A program made the translations under genes and the position numbers. Shown piece after piece: positions 34,401 through 49,946 of a stretch of 64,000 nt of DNA (within the stretch, counting starts at the first letter, position 1; each line of letters starts with the position of its first letter). Source of the DNA: Cephalopachus bancanus (Eukaryota; Chordata; Mammalia; Primates; Tarsiidae); the NCBI GenBank assembly GCA_027257055.1, contig JAPVLO010000519.1, positions 558,001 to 622,000 on the forward strand, written 5' to 3'. The notes below the pieces were generated by a model, which saw only the letters and a list, made by a program, of their open reading frames with translations, did not search any database and was not told the DNA's origin.

Positions 34401-35241
34401 AGACTGTCTTCATAGCACTGAAAGGGAGAGGCAGTAAATGATTAATGAGCTACTTTACTTCTGTTGGAAATAAAAAAAGTTCAAAATCCAAGAAGGGTGT
34501 GGCAGAGTGAAAATTTAGGACAAGTGAGGAATGAAAGGGTTGTGAGAAAAGAACTGAAAGATGTGGCTTGTGAAATTGGAACTGATGAACTTAAGAAGAA
34601 AATTTAAATATCTTTAAGAGGTTGCAAGAACTAGAGAAGCAGGACAAAACTATGTTTTGCTCTTTGTGATAAACAACTGCTTAAAATTCATGCAAAATTT
34701 CAGAAGAGACAACATACCTTCTTAAGAGAATACTATGAAGAAAAGAAAGAGATAAATTATCCTTCATCTTTGGAAGTGCCTCAGTGAAAATCTTGAGTTA
34801 GGTGGACTATGGATGATATTGGATTAGATGAGGGCAATAGAAGGACTGCTAGATCTTTAGATAAATTTATCATGCTCTAAATCCTTGGGACCCCTACCCC
34901 ACTCTACTATAAAAAAATTTTACTGTGTGTGTAGTCTCCGCACTACCTACCTTAGCACTCCCATTGCTTTATTTTCTTATATTGTTAGCTGATGGTTTCA
35001 GGCATGTCATGTGCTGCATTTCTCCCATTACTCACTTGCCACATCCATTACAAGGCCATGGCAAGTCAAGCCAAACCAAATGAAACAAAGAAAAGTAAAA
35101 CAAAGCAAAGCAAAACAAAACACCAATAACATTGCAAAGGGATGGACAGATAGTAGATGCTTAATAAATACCTGTTGAATAAATATGGCCAAAAGGGAGG
35201 CAAAAATTAGTGGTAAGTGTTGCAAAACTCTGTGACTATTT
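34401..35241. other. Unique DNA ending in an L2/MIR-type tail
   Basis: No gene recognised. AGATGCTTAATAAATACCTG at 35154-35173 resembles the 3' end shared by L2 and MIR. Confidence 0.45.
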
Positions 35242-35256
35242 AAAAAACACTGGATT
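35242..35256 (+). repeat. Left TSD of the long L1
   Basis: AAAAAACACTGGATT, preceded by ATTT, giving the TTT/AAAA cleavage site preferred by L1 endonuclease. The same 15 bases follow the L1 tail at 42296-42310. Confidence 0.8.
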
Positions 35257-35847
35257 ATTAGGCCATTCGGAGTGTCACTGTGTCACCCAGGCTGGAGTGC
35301 AGTGGCATGCTCACAGCCACTGCAGCCTTGACCTGCTGGACTCAGGCAGTTCTTCTGCCTCAATCTTCCAATTAGCTGGAACTACAGGTGTATACCACCA
35401 TGCCTGGCTAAATTTTTTGACTTATTGTAGAGAAAAGTCTTGCCGAGTTGCCCAGGCTGATCTTGAACCTCTGAGTTTGGGCAATCCTCTTGCCTCTGCC
35501 TCTCAAAGCGCTCCGACTACTTGTGTAAGCCACCTGCCTGGCTTTGTCTCTAACTCTTATGGTACAATATGCTCCTGGGTTTAAATAAGAGATTTGTGGT
35601 CAACAGTGATAGCACAGTTTAGGATGAAGAAACAGAACTTGAGTTTCTTCACTTATGTCATTTTGCATGATCACTGGGAGTTTTTAATATGTGATTAAAA
35701 TGTAGAGCAGTGACAAAGTGAGAAATGTGAATGCAACGTTGTTAAATGCATACAGTACACTGGTAGTTCATAGAAGAAATAGTCTACTGAATTTTAGAAA
35801 TAACTTTAAAATTGACATTCTTTTAAACTGGTTTTAAAACTAAAGAA
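35257..35847 (+). other. Probable 5'-transduced segment with antisense Alu
   Basis: 591 bp of non-L1 DNA between the left TSD and the L1 5' UTR. It contains an antisense Alu that lacks its T-tail (Alu homology from about 35269 to 35543) and about 300 bp of unique DNA. Its position inside the TSD pair implies that it was reverse-transcribed with the L1, from an RNA started at an upstream promoter. This is an inference from the TSD. Confidence 0.6.
35269..35543 (-). mobile_element. Alu, antisense, tail missing
   Basis: CGGAGTGTCACTGTGTCACC to TAAGCCACCTGCCTGGC. There is no poly-T and no TSD, consistent with being cut at the start of a transduced segment. Confidence 0.88.
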
Positions 35848-37260
35848 TGTGGACTTCTGGCAAGATGGCGATGGGGATACCTGGTCTGTGAAACCCTCTG
35901 CAAAGGAGAACTGCAGTGGGTCTCTGGCTCTTGCCCCAGGGGCTGCGGACCGCAAAACCACAGCCTGCTCTTCATATGGAGCTCGGCTGTTGCCACGGCT
36001 GGGGCATCACAGCAGTCTGGACAGCCACTGCAGCGCAGACGCCGCCGCCGCCACCACCAGTAGCACATCAAACCACCCGGGCTGGAGGCGATCCACAACT
36101 TCAGTCCTTGAAGCCCCTTCAGGGAAGATCGGCTGGGATCACTGCCACCTCTCCTGCGACCGAGACGTCCTGCTGTGAGACTCCTGCCTGTGCCCTGAGG
36201 CAGGCATCCATCTCCAGTCTCTGCCGGTTCCTGTCCGGCCCCACCCCCTCTGGGGCGAGCAGCTAAGATAGCACCACCCGCTGGCGATTCCAGGTAACAA
36301 CACCGAAATGGGAGAAACAAACTTGAAAAAGACATAGGCCAGAATGGTGAACGGAGGGTGATCTGAACTGTCCTTCACAGCAGACCAGGGGCAACTGACC
36401 CTAACTGCAAACTAATTTACCTGCTTGAAAAGAAAGCTAGAAATCAGAACTGAAAGGACATTGGACTTAAACGAAAAGTCTCAGAGTGTGCTCATTGATT
36501 CTGTTAGTTTAATGACTTAATTCTATTCCTACTGTATTGTTCCTTTTTTCCTCCTCTTCCTTTTCTTCTCTTTTCTTCTCTCTGTAAACCATATCTTTGT
36601 ATAGAGGAACAGCACACCAATAAGGCGGTTGGTTAGCTTGTATGTTAGCATCATTGTATATATATATTTTTTGTATGGGAGTTGGTTCGTCAGTAGCTGT
36701 GGTCTATTTTTTTATCTCTTTCAGTACAGGTCTCTCTCTCCATTTGCTGGGACATGTTTGTTTCCCCCCTTACTCCTCTATCTCTCCACCCCCCTCTTCA
36801 ACCCACTGTCTGCTCCATTCTCTTCCCTCTGCTAACCACATTTTATTTCAGGGAGTAAACCTACAGCCCCACTGCACGGACAGATTCCATGGCAGTGGGA
36901 AGTGGGTACCTTATCCACACACCTGTCAGCGAATATCAGGACCTGCAAATAGATTTTGAATAACAGCTCTCCCGTTAAATAAATCTCAAAATTGCATAAA
37001 GGACCACCCCCAACCTACAGTGCAACTCCAGAATTGAACAAAGTAAGAGGGCATAAAAAAAGAATAGGGGCATAAATAAACAAATAGAAGTAAAACCAAT
37101 CCCTTTACCCCTGAATAGCAGAATTAAAGAAGACGGTGACATGAAGGGAAGGAAAAAGTAGGGAGGGGGAAAAACCACACAAATGAAGAAAAATCAAAAG
37201 AAGAATATAGGTCTCACACAGACCCCCGGGGGATAAGACACTGAGAAAACAGATTCTGGA
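35848..37260 (+). promoter_or_regulatory. L1 5' UTR with internal promoter region
   Basis: Begins with the AAGATGGCG motif, which in human L1 is the YY1 site that positions transcription start. The first 450 bp are rich in CpG and include GCCGCCGCCGCC. Then comes a pyrimidine-rich block (TCCTCCTCTTCCTTTTCTTC, 36547 on). Open frames at 35823-36335 (minus) and 35849-36266 (plus) are products of GC-rich UTR, not genes. That it is a promoter is inferred from family knowledge. Confidence 0.7.
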
Positions 37261-37269
37261 ACACAAACA

Positions 37270-38147
37270 ATGAAGAGACCCCAGAATGAGCGGTCACATG
37301 CAACAAACCCAGACATCAAGATATTAATGGAGAGAATTAAAAAACTTGAGGAGAGACAAGAGGAAAATAGGAAGGAGCTGATGTCAGAAATAACAGCAGT
37401 AAAGAATATTGTGATGGAAATGAATAACTGACTAATAAGCATGGAAAGCAGAATTAGCCAAGCAGAAGAAAGAATCTCAGAGCACGAAGACCAAAACACA
37501 AAACTACCCAAACTGTCAAAAGCATAGAAAAGAAGCTCAAAAAGACAGAACAAAACCTGCAAGAGATGAATGATCCTTCAAGAGACCAAACCTAAGAGTA
37601 ATCGGGCTTCCTGAGGCAGAGAGAGAAACAGAAGCCACACTGGAACAAACATTTCATGAAATCATTCAAGAAAACTTCCCTCATCTCATCAAGGATGAAA
37701 ATATTCAAACACAAGAGATTCAGAGAACCCCTTCAAGACAACAAATGAGAAGACCAACTCCCAGACACATAATAATTCGCCTAAACAAAGTAGCTATAAA
37801 AGAAAAAAATCCTAAATGCAGCAAGAGAAAAAGGCAAGACTACCTACCAGGGAAGACCAATTAGAATAGCAGCAGATTTATCCACAGAAACCCTTCAGGC
37901 CAGGAGAGCCTGTAGCTCTATCTTCAAAGTTCTAAAATATAAACAATTTCAACCAAGAATAACCTACCCAGCCAAACTAAGCTTCATTAGTGAGGGAGAA
38001 TTGAAATCTTTCCCAGATATCCAATCCCTAAAAACCTACGCTGCCACCAGACCACCTCTGCAAGAAACACTTAAGAAAGTACTGAACACAGAAGAAAAAG
38101 AAAAAAGAACAACAACATTCTTCACAAGAGTACAGGCAAAAGTTTAA
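37270..38147 (+). pseudogene. L1 ORF1, inactivated
   Basis: ORF1 encodes the coiled-coil RNA-binding chaperone of the L1 ribonucleoprotein. ATG at 37270 opens MKRPQNERSHATNPDIK, followed by a heptad-like charged stretch (IKKLEERQEENRKEL) that fits the coiled coil. It then stops at about 37429 (MEMNN then TGA). Downstream, in other frames, are CTACCAGGGAAGACCAATTA and CAGGCCAGGAGAGCCTG, the usual C-terminal domain text. The end near 38147 (GTACAGGCAAAAGTTTAA) is about 75 bp before ORF2. Several frame changes are needed to read it through. Confidence 0.8.
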
Positions 38148-38219
38148 AAACACACATGAGCCAACTCCAGAACCCAAAGAAAGACAACAAACAAACAGGA
38201 ACAACTCTGTAAGAACCTT

Positions 38220-42076
<3,857 letters not shown>

Positions 42077-42295
42077 GGACCTTGAATATCCACTGTGATA
42101 ATATAAGAAAATGACTGATGGTACTGGGAATCTATTGGGAGGGGAGGGGGGTGGGATTAACAGTCGCAAATATCTGTCTGGGGATGGGGAAACACCTGTT
42201 ATCAACAGGGTGCCTGAATGAAATGTAATTGTACACCTAACCCTTAACTGTACCCCACAAAACCATAATAAAAAATATTGATAAAAAAACCCCCA

Positions 42296-42310
42296 AAAAA
42301 ACACTGGATT
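42296..42310 (+). repeat. Right TSD of the long L1
   Basis: AAAAAACACTGGATT directly after the A/C tail, matching 35242-35256 exactly. An Alu begins at the next base. Confidence 0.8.
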
Positions 42311-42611
42311 GACTGAGGGTGGTGACTCATACCTATAACCCAGTACTTAGGGAGGCAGAGGCAAGAGGATTGCCTGAGTCCTGATATTTGTGACCAGCCT
42401 GGGTAATTTGGTGAGACAGCGTCTCTACAATAAAATAAAATAAAATAAAAATTAGCTAGGTGTGGTGGTGCACACCTGTAGTTCCAACTACTTGAAAGGC
42501 TGAGGTAGAAGGATTGCCTGAGTCCAGCAGGTGGAGGCTGCAGTATCTGTGAACGTGCCACTGCATCCCAACCTGGGCGACAGAGTGAGACTCCAATTCA
42601 AAAAAAAAAAA
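42311..42611 (+). mobile_element. Alu, sense
   Basis: GACTGAGGGTGGTGACTCAT to GAGTGAGACTCCAATTCAAA plus poly-A. Left flank AACACTGGATT and right flank AACAACTGAATT form a diverged TSD. Its left flank is also the right TSD of the long L1. The middle A-stretch has expanded to (AAAAT)n at 42429-42449. Confidence 0.9.
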
Positions 42612-42615
42612 AACA

Positions 42616-42877
42616 ACTGAATTAAAAACTATCAAGGAGTGAATTATATGTTGTATAAATTGTATATCAATAAAGTAGTTATAAATATGATGTAAAAGTT
42701 TGATGAAAGACATTTTGAAAATGTTGACTTTATTTTTGTAGCAGAAAACAAAACCCAAAGCATTAATATAAGAACAAAATTGAATTCTACTCTGAGAGTG
42801 CCCTGAGGACTGGCAGTTTTTAGGGCTTCTTGTTATGTGAAACTTGAGAACACAGCCAGCAAAGTATGGCCTCATGC
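42616..42877. other. Short stretch with L1M-like tail text
   Basis: GTGAATTATATGTTGTATAA and TATATCAATAAAGTAGTTAT resemble an old L1M 3' end. Otherwise unique. Confidence 0.4.
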
Positions 42878-43068
42878 ATGTTTTTATAAATAGAACTTTA
42901 TATATTGTCTATGGTAGCTTTCTCACTGTAAGGACAGGGTTGAGTAGTAGTAACAAAGATCATATGTCCCACAAAGATTAAAGTACTTACTTTTCCCCCC
43001 ACAAAGATTAAAGTCCTTACCGTCTGGTCCTATATAAAAACAGTTGGTTAACACCTGCTTTAGGATGT
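42878..43068 (+). mobile_element. hAT-Charlie type relic, related to 3826-4319
   Basis: TTTATATATTGTCTATGGTA, GCTTTCTCACTGTAAGG, TTGAGTAGTAGTAACAAAG and CACAAAGATTAAAG follow the family order. A 23-bp unit is repeated (42968-42990 and 42998-43020). Confidence 0.6.
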
Positions 43069-43075
43069 ATATTTC

Positions 43076-43128
43076 ACTCTCCAGCCTGGGCAACAAGAGT
43101 GAGACTCCAACTCAAAAAAAAAAAAAAA
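43076..43128 (+). mobile_element. 5'-truncated Alu tail
   Basis: CACTCTCCAGCCTGGGCAAC plus GAGTGAGACTCCAACTCAAA and poly-A: only the last 50 bp of an Alu. TSD unclear. Confidence 0.85.
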
Positions 43129-44406
43129 AGAATATGTTTGAAGCTATGTTAATTTGTATCACGTACAAATGTATGTGAGTACATCTGCAGTGTACTCATG
43201 AAAGGTGATATTTCTTAATAATTCTTTCTGACAGTGAAAAAATTAGCAGGTCCTATTAAAATAAAGCAGAAAAGTAGAAAAATATAGTTATGACTTGGGA
43301 AATAGAATCTTGATGTGATAGCAGACATACTGCAGATAAATAAGAGAGTCAGGAGGAATATTGGCCTACAGAACAAACCATCTTAGTTAAAAGAAGAGAG
43401 TGAATTGTGTTGTTACTACTCCTTGCAAGCCTAGATTCCTCAAGAAATATCTGATGACTCTTGTTTCTGTTGCTACTTTGGCATTTGGCACATGAATATT
43501 TGTTGCTATGAATGAACTTAAATGATGATGATTCTTCCTATTTTCTAATCAGGGAGCAAGGATTGCTGCCAAGGAGACATTTTTTAAAAAAGACGATTTA
43601 TTTCAAAGAACTGTCTTTGCAACTGTAGACATGTGTGTATATGTGTATGTGTGTTATGCCACAGATTTAATTTCTATTTGATATGAGTTTATTCTCATGT
43701 GTGGGCTAATTGATAGCTTACAGGGTCCTTGTATTTTCCAGTCTGTTGTTTTTGCTCTGAGCAAAAATTTATTCAGCTGATGAGAATATTTTGACAACTC
43801 TGCCTGTGTGTCCAGGAACTGCAATTTGGTGTGAATTTTTTTGGCTGAAATGACCCAATTTTAAAATATAAAATAAAATATTCCAAATTTCTAAGGAAAT
43901 AATGTAGCTAGCCTGACTCAAGGGATAATAAACATTAAGACTTCCTACAGTTCCTAATATATAAAATCATAGGATAGAAACATGATTATAGTCTCCTTAT
44001 CTCATTTGCAAATATTACAAATGTTGTTTACTGAAACTGAGTTTTAACAAAAGCTACAAAGAATTATAGTTTCTAGCTCAAACAAATAGTTCAATTTAAT
44101 TCTCAGGAATGTTTCAGTCGACATTTTACAATTTATTTGTACCTTTAATACTACATGTACTTTCTCAAAGTTCTTCATTTCTCAATGCTTCCAAATATAT
44201 TATGCCCAAATAATTAATTTTCAACACCATAAAAGTGTCTGTTCTTGTTTTTCTTTTGTGTTTCAGTACTTATATTGAACTTCCTTTATGTACTTCAGTG
44301 TGATTCCTATTTCCTCATTCATTTCTCAACTATTTAATTTTTAGCATTCTGGTCACATAAAGAAATGCACATGGAATTTTATGGATAATCAACTAAAGAA
44401 AACCAA

Positions 44407-44438
<32 letters not shown>

Positions 44439-44453
44439 CCCCCCCTCACGTAG

Positions 44454-44487
<34 letters not shown>

Positions 44488-45885
44488 AGTTGATTTATTA
44501 TTTGCATAGGTGTTTTGTAAACTTTAATATTTAAAAACTTGGAACACAACCAACATAAGTGCTGAGCTGTCATTATTTATTAAATATACCTTTACCATAG
44601 AATAAGTAAAACATCCTTCTGCACTAGCTGACAAGGAAAGCAAAACAATCTGCATTCTCTGAAAGTGTGGTGTTTTAGCAGCTTTCATCCACAGAATTGA
44701 GACTGACTTGACAGGATTGATTATATTGACCACTTTAAGGGTCGATTGCAAAGTGATTGAACAGCTGATTTGATTTGGTTTTCTTAATGGCCAAAAGAAC
44801 CAGATGGTTTGATTGGAATGATTACTGAAACAAGCAATTCAGCCGCAAAAATGGTTGGATCAATGATGATATATTAAAACCATCCAAAGAGATAGCTAAT
44901 TAGAAACTTCAAAGCCTGATTTATCAGATTTGACTGGTGTCTTGAGTCTCGATGGTTAGCTCAGAATTAGTATTTCAGTAGACAACTTTAATTGAGGGTA
45001 TTTAAAAATTTTCCATAATGCAACTCAACATTCTAAAGGGTAGGATATTGAAGCAGCCAGAAAGAAAAATAACAAATTGGTAGTGCTATTGAGAAACTTT
45101 GAAAGCATGCCAAGCTAAATGATGATGGGCCATTATATGAGAATCTATAATGAATTTATAGCACAAAAATTGTGACTCATAAGCTTGTCACACCAGAGCA
45201 ATTTAAAAAAGAAATCATTGCAAATTGATACCTGTGTTACTTGTTCTCTTATATCCTGAAGTGAGATTTTACCAAGTATGAGGAAACTATGAAAATGAAT
45301 AGCATTAACCATTGCAAAAGAAAAGACAGGATTACAAAGCAAAAATCTGTATATATTAAGGCTTAAGTATTCATCAAGTTCTATGACTTTTGGCTCGATT
45401 ATGACTGTGGTGGCAGTGTCTGTGCATACAAGATGAAGAAGAGGATTGAAGCAAATATCAAGATGTCTCTGGTTATAGTATCTTGTAATGAGAAAAATGA
45501 TGGGGAGCATGAAATCCACACTCTTTAAGAGAATCAAGTTTCTCTAAAACTCTTCTTTTAAATTTCTTTTTCTATAATGATAAATATTTGATAGTTTCGT
45601 TTCTTTCACTGAGCATTTTCTTTGCTTGTCCATATCAGAAATGTTACCATCCTGAGGACACAGTATAACAAATGTTTCCTGGGTTTGAAACAGGATTGCA
45701 TCTGATTAGCTGTCAATACTACTGTCTATTTATCTGAGGTCAGGGTCCTTAATATACAGGGTAATAAAGGGGCAACCTTGTTTCTGGAGCTTTTTACCAA
45801 AACAGGGGTAGGTTCCTGTTAATGAAATGTAAGACCTAGACAAGAGAATGTGATTTTGAAGCAGGTTTAGTCAGAGATCATTTGT
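43129..45885. other. Longest repeat-poor stretch; no gene recognised
   Basis: Apart from (TC)n at 44407-44440 and (CA)n at 44456-44485, I recognise no repeat. The minus strand holds the longest unexplained open frame in the window (45145-45537, 130 codons, MILLKSVDFMLPIIFLITRY at its start). I see no domain, signal or splice context that would make it a gene, and its AT-rich composition matches the surroundings. Confidence 0.45.
44407..44485 (+). repeat. Adjacent (TC)n and (CA)n microsatellites
   Basis: (TC)n at 44407-44440 passes through a C-run and then (CA)n at 44456-44485. Confidence 0.95.
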
Positions 45886-46339
45886 CTTAGGGTATGAATG
45901 TATCCATTCATTCAACAAATAGTTATTGAATATCTGTTAAGTGCTAGGCATTGTGCTAGGTATAGTGTATACAGTAGTTAACACTATAGATATGGTCACT
46001 GACAGACATTAATGAAATAATTTTAAAAATATATTTGTAATTAGAAGTTTTTATATAAGCTATTACAGAAAAGGTCAGGGTGTTATGAATGATAATGGAG
46101 TCTGGTAACATCTTTAAGTTGGTGACCAGGGAAAGTGTCTGAGAGAGTGACATTTAAGCTGAGATCTAAAGGATGAGTAGATGTTAACCTAATGATAAGC
46201 AGTAAGAGAAGAAATGTCCCAGGCAAAATATGAAAAGTCTTGGAAGAGAGAGGCTCATGTGGCTAAAAGGCAAAGAGAGAGAGGAGAATATCTCAGGATA
46301 AAATTAAAGAGATAGGTAGAGGCCAGGTCACACAGGGTG

Positions 46340-46742
46340 TGTTAGTTTTCTAGGGACACTGAAACAAAGTTTAATCAACTGGGTGGCTTAAGCAATAGAA
46401 ATTAATGGCCTTATAGTTCTGGAGGCAGGAGTCCAAAATAAAGGGTCAGTTGAGTTTGTTCCTTTGTAGAGCGGTGAGGAAGGCTCTGTTCCAAGCCTCT
46501 CTCCTTATCTTCTCTTTATGTATCTTCACATTGTCTTTTGTCTAGCCTTGTGGCTCTGTGTCCACATTTCTTCTTTTAATAAGGATACCAGTCATTTTGC
46601 ATCAGGGCCTGTCTTAATATCCTGACTTTAACCTGTTTTACTCTGTAAACACCCTATCTCCAAATAAGATCACATCCTGAGGTAGTGGGGTCTAGGGCTT
46701 CAATATATACATTTTCAAAAGGGCACAATTCCACCAATAACA
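46340..46742 (-). mobile_element. MaLR-type LTR (MLT1-like), antisense
   Basis: TGTTAGTTTTCTAGGGACAC, ACTGGGTGGCTTAAGCAATA and CCCTATCTCCAAATAAGATC, ending ACCAATAACA. Solo LTR, no internal region. Confidence 0.82.
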
Positions 46743-46866
46743 CAGAGTTTGGGAGGACATGTTAAGTATTTTGGATTATTTCCTAAGTTCCTAGGGCTGT
46801 CATTGAAGGATTTTAATTTTGTTTAAAGATTGTTCGGTTGTGTGGGGAATCTGTTGTAAGGGGTTA

Positions 46867-47348
46867 TATTAGTTTCCTGTTGCTGCTATAACAAATAAAC
46901 ATAAATTTAGTGACTTGAAAAAATACAAAGGTATTATTTTACAGTCTTAGAAGTTAAAAGTCTAAAATCAGTTTCACTGGACTAAAATTAAGGCAGAAAC
47001 CATCCTTATGGAGGTTATAGGAGAAAATACATTTCTTGGCCTCTTCCAGCTTCTGGATACCACCTGCACTTCATGACTTCTCTCATTTTCAAAACCAGCA
47101 GCATAGAATCTTCTCTTCTCTCTGAACTCAGCCTCAATTGTTACAACTTATCTTTCTGATTCTGATCCTCCAGTGTACTTATCATAAGGATCCTTGTGAT
47201 TACATTGGAGCAGGATAATATCATCTCAAAATCATAAACTTACTCTCATCTGCAAAATCCTTGTTACCAAGTAAGGCAGCATATACACAGGTTCCTGCAC
47301 ATCCTTGTGGAGTGCATGTGTGTGGGGGACATTATTCAGCCTACCACA
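46867..47348 (-). mobile_element. MaLR-type LTR (MLT1-like), antisense
   Basis: TATTAGTTTCCTGTTGCTGC, AAATTTAGTGACTTGAAAAA and GATTACATTGGAGCAGGATA, ending CTACCACA. A different subfamily from its neighbour 125 bp upstream. Confidence 0.82.
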
Positions 47349-47470
47349 ATCGTCAAGAATGAAAGCAAATGCACTTCTAGTGCAGCAACCTAAGTGAGAG
47401 ATGATGGTAACATGGACTGGGTAGCAATGCAAATGAAGAGAAGTGGTCATACTGGAGAATTAATTAGGTC

Positions 47471-48198
47471 AAAATTAATAGAACTTACTATTAAATTGAA
47501 TAGGGCAGAGGAGTAAGAGAGATGGGGCCAATTGTAGTTAAGTTGATATCTAATATTCTTCCTGGTTATTCTGAGACATCTTTATATCATGCTAAGAAAT
47601 TAAAACATTGCATTTTTAAAATGTTGCCATATATTTCTAAAAGTATCCATTTTTTCATTCAAAATGAAATTTTGCTTCTGTGTTTATTTTGACATGGGTA
47701 GAAATTTTATCTTTAACTTTTTGGAAAGAGTTGTATAAAATAGTGTGCTCAGATTTTGAAACCTTATGAATAAATCATTTCAAATTGTCTACTAAATTTG
47801 CTATTGAGCCCATTAAATTTAAAATGAGAGAAAAAGATGCTTAAAAATTGGAAGATAAAGTCAATTAAAAAATGAAAACTGGTTGACTGTTCAAAGTGCA
47901 TCAAATAAGAGTGGCATTTGAAAAACTAAAAAATAATTTTCATGAGTGGATGAATGAAGCTTGAACATGTTTTGAATGGCATTACAGGAAAGGAGGCTAA
48001 ATTTTAGCTGGAGGGCTCCAGAAGAATCTAGTGGAGATGACTGGTAGAGATGGACATGTTGAGAAGTTCACTTGACTAATTCCTAAGGTCAGAAACTCTG
48101 GGGAATATTCAGGGATGAACAAAGGGAGAACACAAAATTATATAGGGATTCTTGAGCTAGACTAGTAGCAAAATTATCAGTGTACCCTAAAGCAAATA
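47471..48198. other. Unique DNA
   Basis: No gene or repeat recognised. Confidence 0.4.
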
Positions 48199-48378
48199 CA
48201 ATATTAGGGGAACCCCCCAAAAACTAGAATTATTTTTTGAAGAGTGGACCCCTTGCAATACAGGCTTTTACCAATAGGTAAGTGTTCTAGGAGCCCATCA
48301 GCATCCATGTATCAGTTAGCATTGTTGTGAGAGACTGCAATTGACTTCAGTGAATTTTTTTTTAATTGAGATTCTTTC

Positions 48379-49413
48379 TTTTCTTTTTAAAAACTTTTTT
48401 TTATTCTAGAGATGTGGGGTACAATTCAGGGCTAGGTATAAAAATGCTTATGATGCAGGTACCCTTGTTGATAGGGGTGTGCTACCCCTCCCCTGGCAGA
48501 TTCCCACTACTGCCAATCCCACCTCCCGCCTCCAACCCCCAGCAGTTTCCCACTACTGCCAATTCTTTTCTTATAGTTTTACAATAGTTGTTCAAGGTCC
48601 GCTTATGAGTGAGAATATGTGATACTCAGTTCTTTATTTCTGTGATTGATCACTCAGTATTATAGACTCTAAATCTATACAAGATGCTGTGAAGTTCATA
48701 ATTTTGTCCTTGTTTATGGCTGCATAATATTCCATCATGTATATGTACCACATTTTGTAAATCCAGTACTTCTTCGATGGTCAGCACAGTTGGTTCCATG
48801 TTTTTGCTATTGTGAACGTGTGCAGGTATCTTTTTCCTAGAGTGATATGAGTCCCTCTGGGTATGTTCCCAGCAGCTCTCTCCCTGCTCTCTTGATGGTT
48901 TCTTTGGCTTTGCAGGAGCTTGTCAGTTTGATGAGGTCCCACTTGTCTATCTTATCGCTTATGGTATGTGCACTTGGAGTTTTGATCAGGAATTGGTTGC
49001 CAGTTCCAATGTCCATAAGGGTGTCTCCTGCATTTTCTAAGGTTCTTATAGTTTGAGGTTTTATTAGGAAGATGCCAAGGTATTTGATTTTTTTTTTTTA
49101 CTGATTATTGTGAATGGGATTGTGCTTTTTATTTGGGTTTCTGTTTCTTTATTGTTGGTGTATAGAAATGCGACTATCTTTTGCATATTTATTTTATACC
49201 CTGAGACTTTGCCGAAGTCCTTTATCAGTGCAAGGAGGTTTTTGAGATTCTCATGGGTTTGCGAGGTATAGAATCATGTCATCTGCAAAGAGTGATAACT
49301 TTACTTCCTCTTTTCCTATTTGGATACCCCTGATCTCCTTCTCCTGTCTGATTGCTCTAGCTAGGACTTCCAAAACTATGTTGAAAAGGAGGAGTGAGAG
49401 TGGACATCTTTGT
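48379..49413 (-). mobile_element. L1, antisense, with two internal deletions
   Basis: TSD ATTGAGATTCTTTC (48365-48378) and ATTGAGATCCTTTC (49414-49427). After the 3' UTR and ORF2 end, the sequence jumps at about 48869 and again at about 49063, each time skipping several hundred bases of ORF2. It ends in the RT region (minus strand, [14 protein letters not shown]). The skipped segments do not begin with GT on the L1 sense strand, so splicing is not supported. Confidence 0.9.
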
Positions 49414-49579
49414 ATTGAGATCCTTTCAATGCATTTGCCCATTTCATGATGAATGGTTTATGAGTGCACCTGCCCACAATGCACTGAATGCTCAGCAGTT
49501 TTTAAACTGCATGACACATGTGCCCCATTCTCTCTATTCACTCCATCTTGCCATAAGTGATTATTTATTTCTTTGTATT

Positions 49580-49946
49580 CACTTTTTAAACTTTATTTTA
49601 TTATAACCACGTGTACTTATATTTTATAACTGCAAGTCAGGATTAGATACATAAGTAGTTTACATGCAGGTGAAATTTGGGCCTCCAATTGGTCCTCACT
49701 TCCGCTGGTTTAGGATCAGGTGCCATTAATGATGTTCTGGGCCTCCACCCCAGCTGTGTTCCTCTACTGACAATCCCTTTCTTGTAGTATTATGACAGAT
49801 TTTCCAGCGGAAAATCCAGACCCACTTATGAGTGATAACATGTAGTATTCAGTTCTTTGTTTCTGTGATAGATCACTGAATAGGATAGACCCTAAACCCA
49901 TCCAATTTGCAGCAAAGTCCCTAATTTTGTTCTTCTTTATATATTA
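49580..49946 (-). mobile_element. L1 3' end, antisense (0.37 kb)
   Basis: T-rich tail (AACTTTATTTTATTATAAC), 3' UTR and last ORF2 codons. AAGTGATTATTT and AAGTGACATTTT flank it as a diverged TSD in the mariner relic. Confidence 0.85.

Larger units (their letters stand above)
45886..47470 (+). repeat. Ancient repeat (same family as 21895-22818), split by two LTRs
   Basis: ATTCATTCAACAAATAGTTA, AGTGACATTTAAGCTGAGAT and GAGGCCAGGTCACACAGG lead to the first LTR. TGTCATTGAAGGATTTTAAT lies between the LTRs. AGTGAGAGATGATGGTAACA follows the second. These pieces line up as one old element. Family name not certain. Confidence 0.5.

Noticed and set aside
35210..35584. 124-codon plus-strand frame with exon-like length
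   Set aside because: It is an antisense Alu read-through, a common false protein.
35823..36335. 170-codon minus-strand open frame and 109-116-codon plus-strand frames
   Set aside because: They lie in the CpG-rich L1 5' UTR, where few stops are expected by chance. No domain seen.
48840..49070. Spliced L1 (exon-exon junctions) as explanation for the gaps
   Set aside because: The missing segments do not begin with GT and end with AG on the L1 sense strand.
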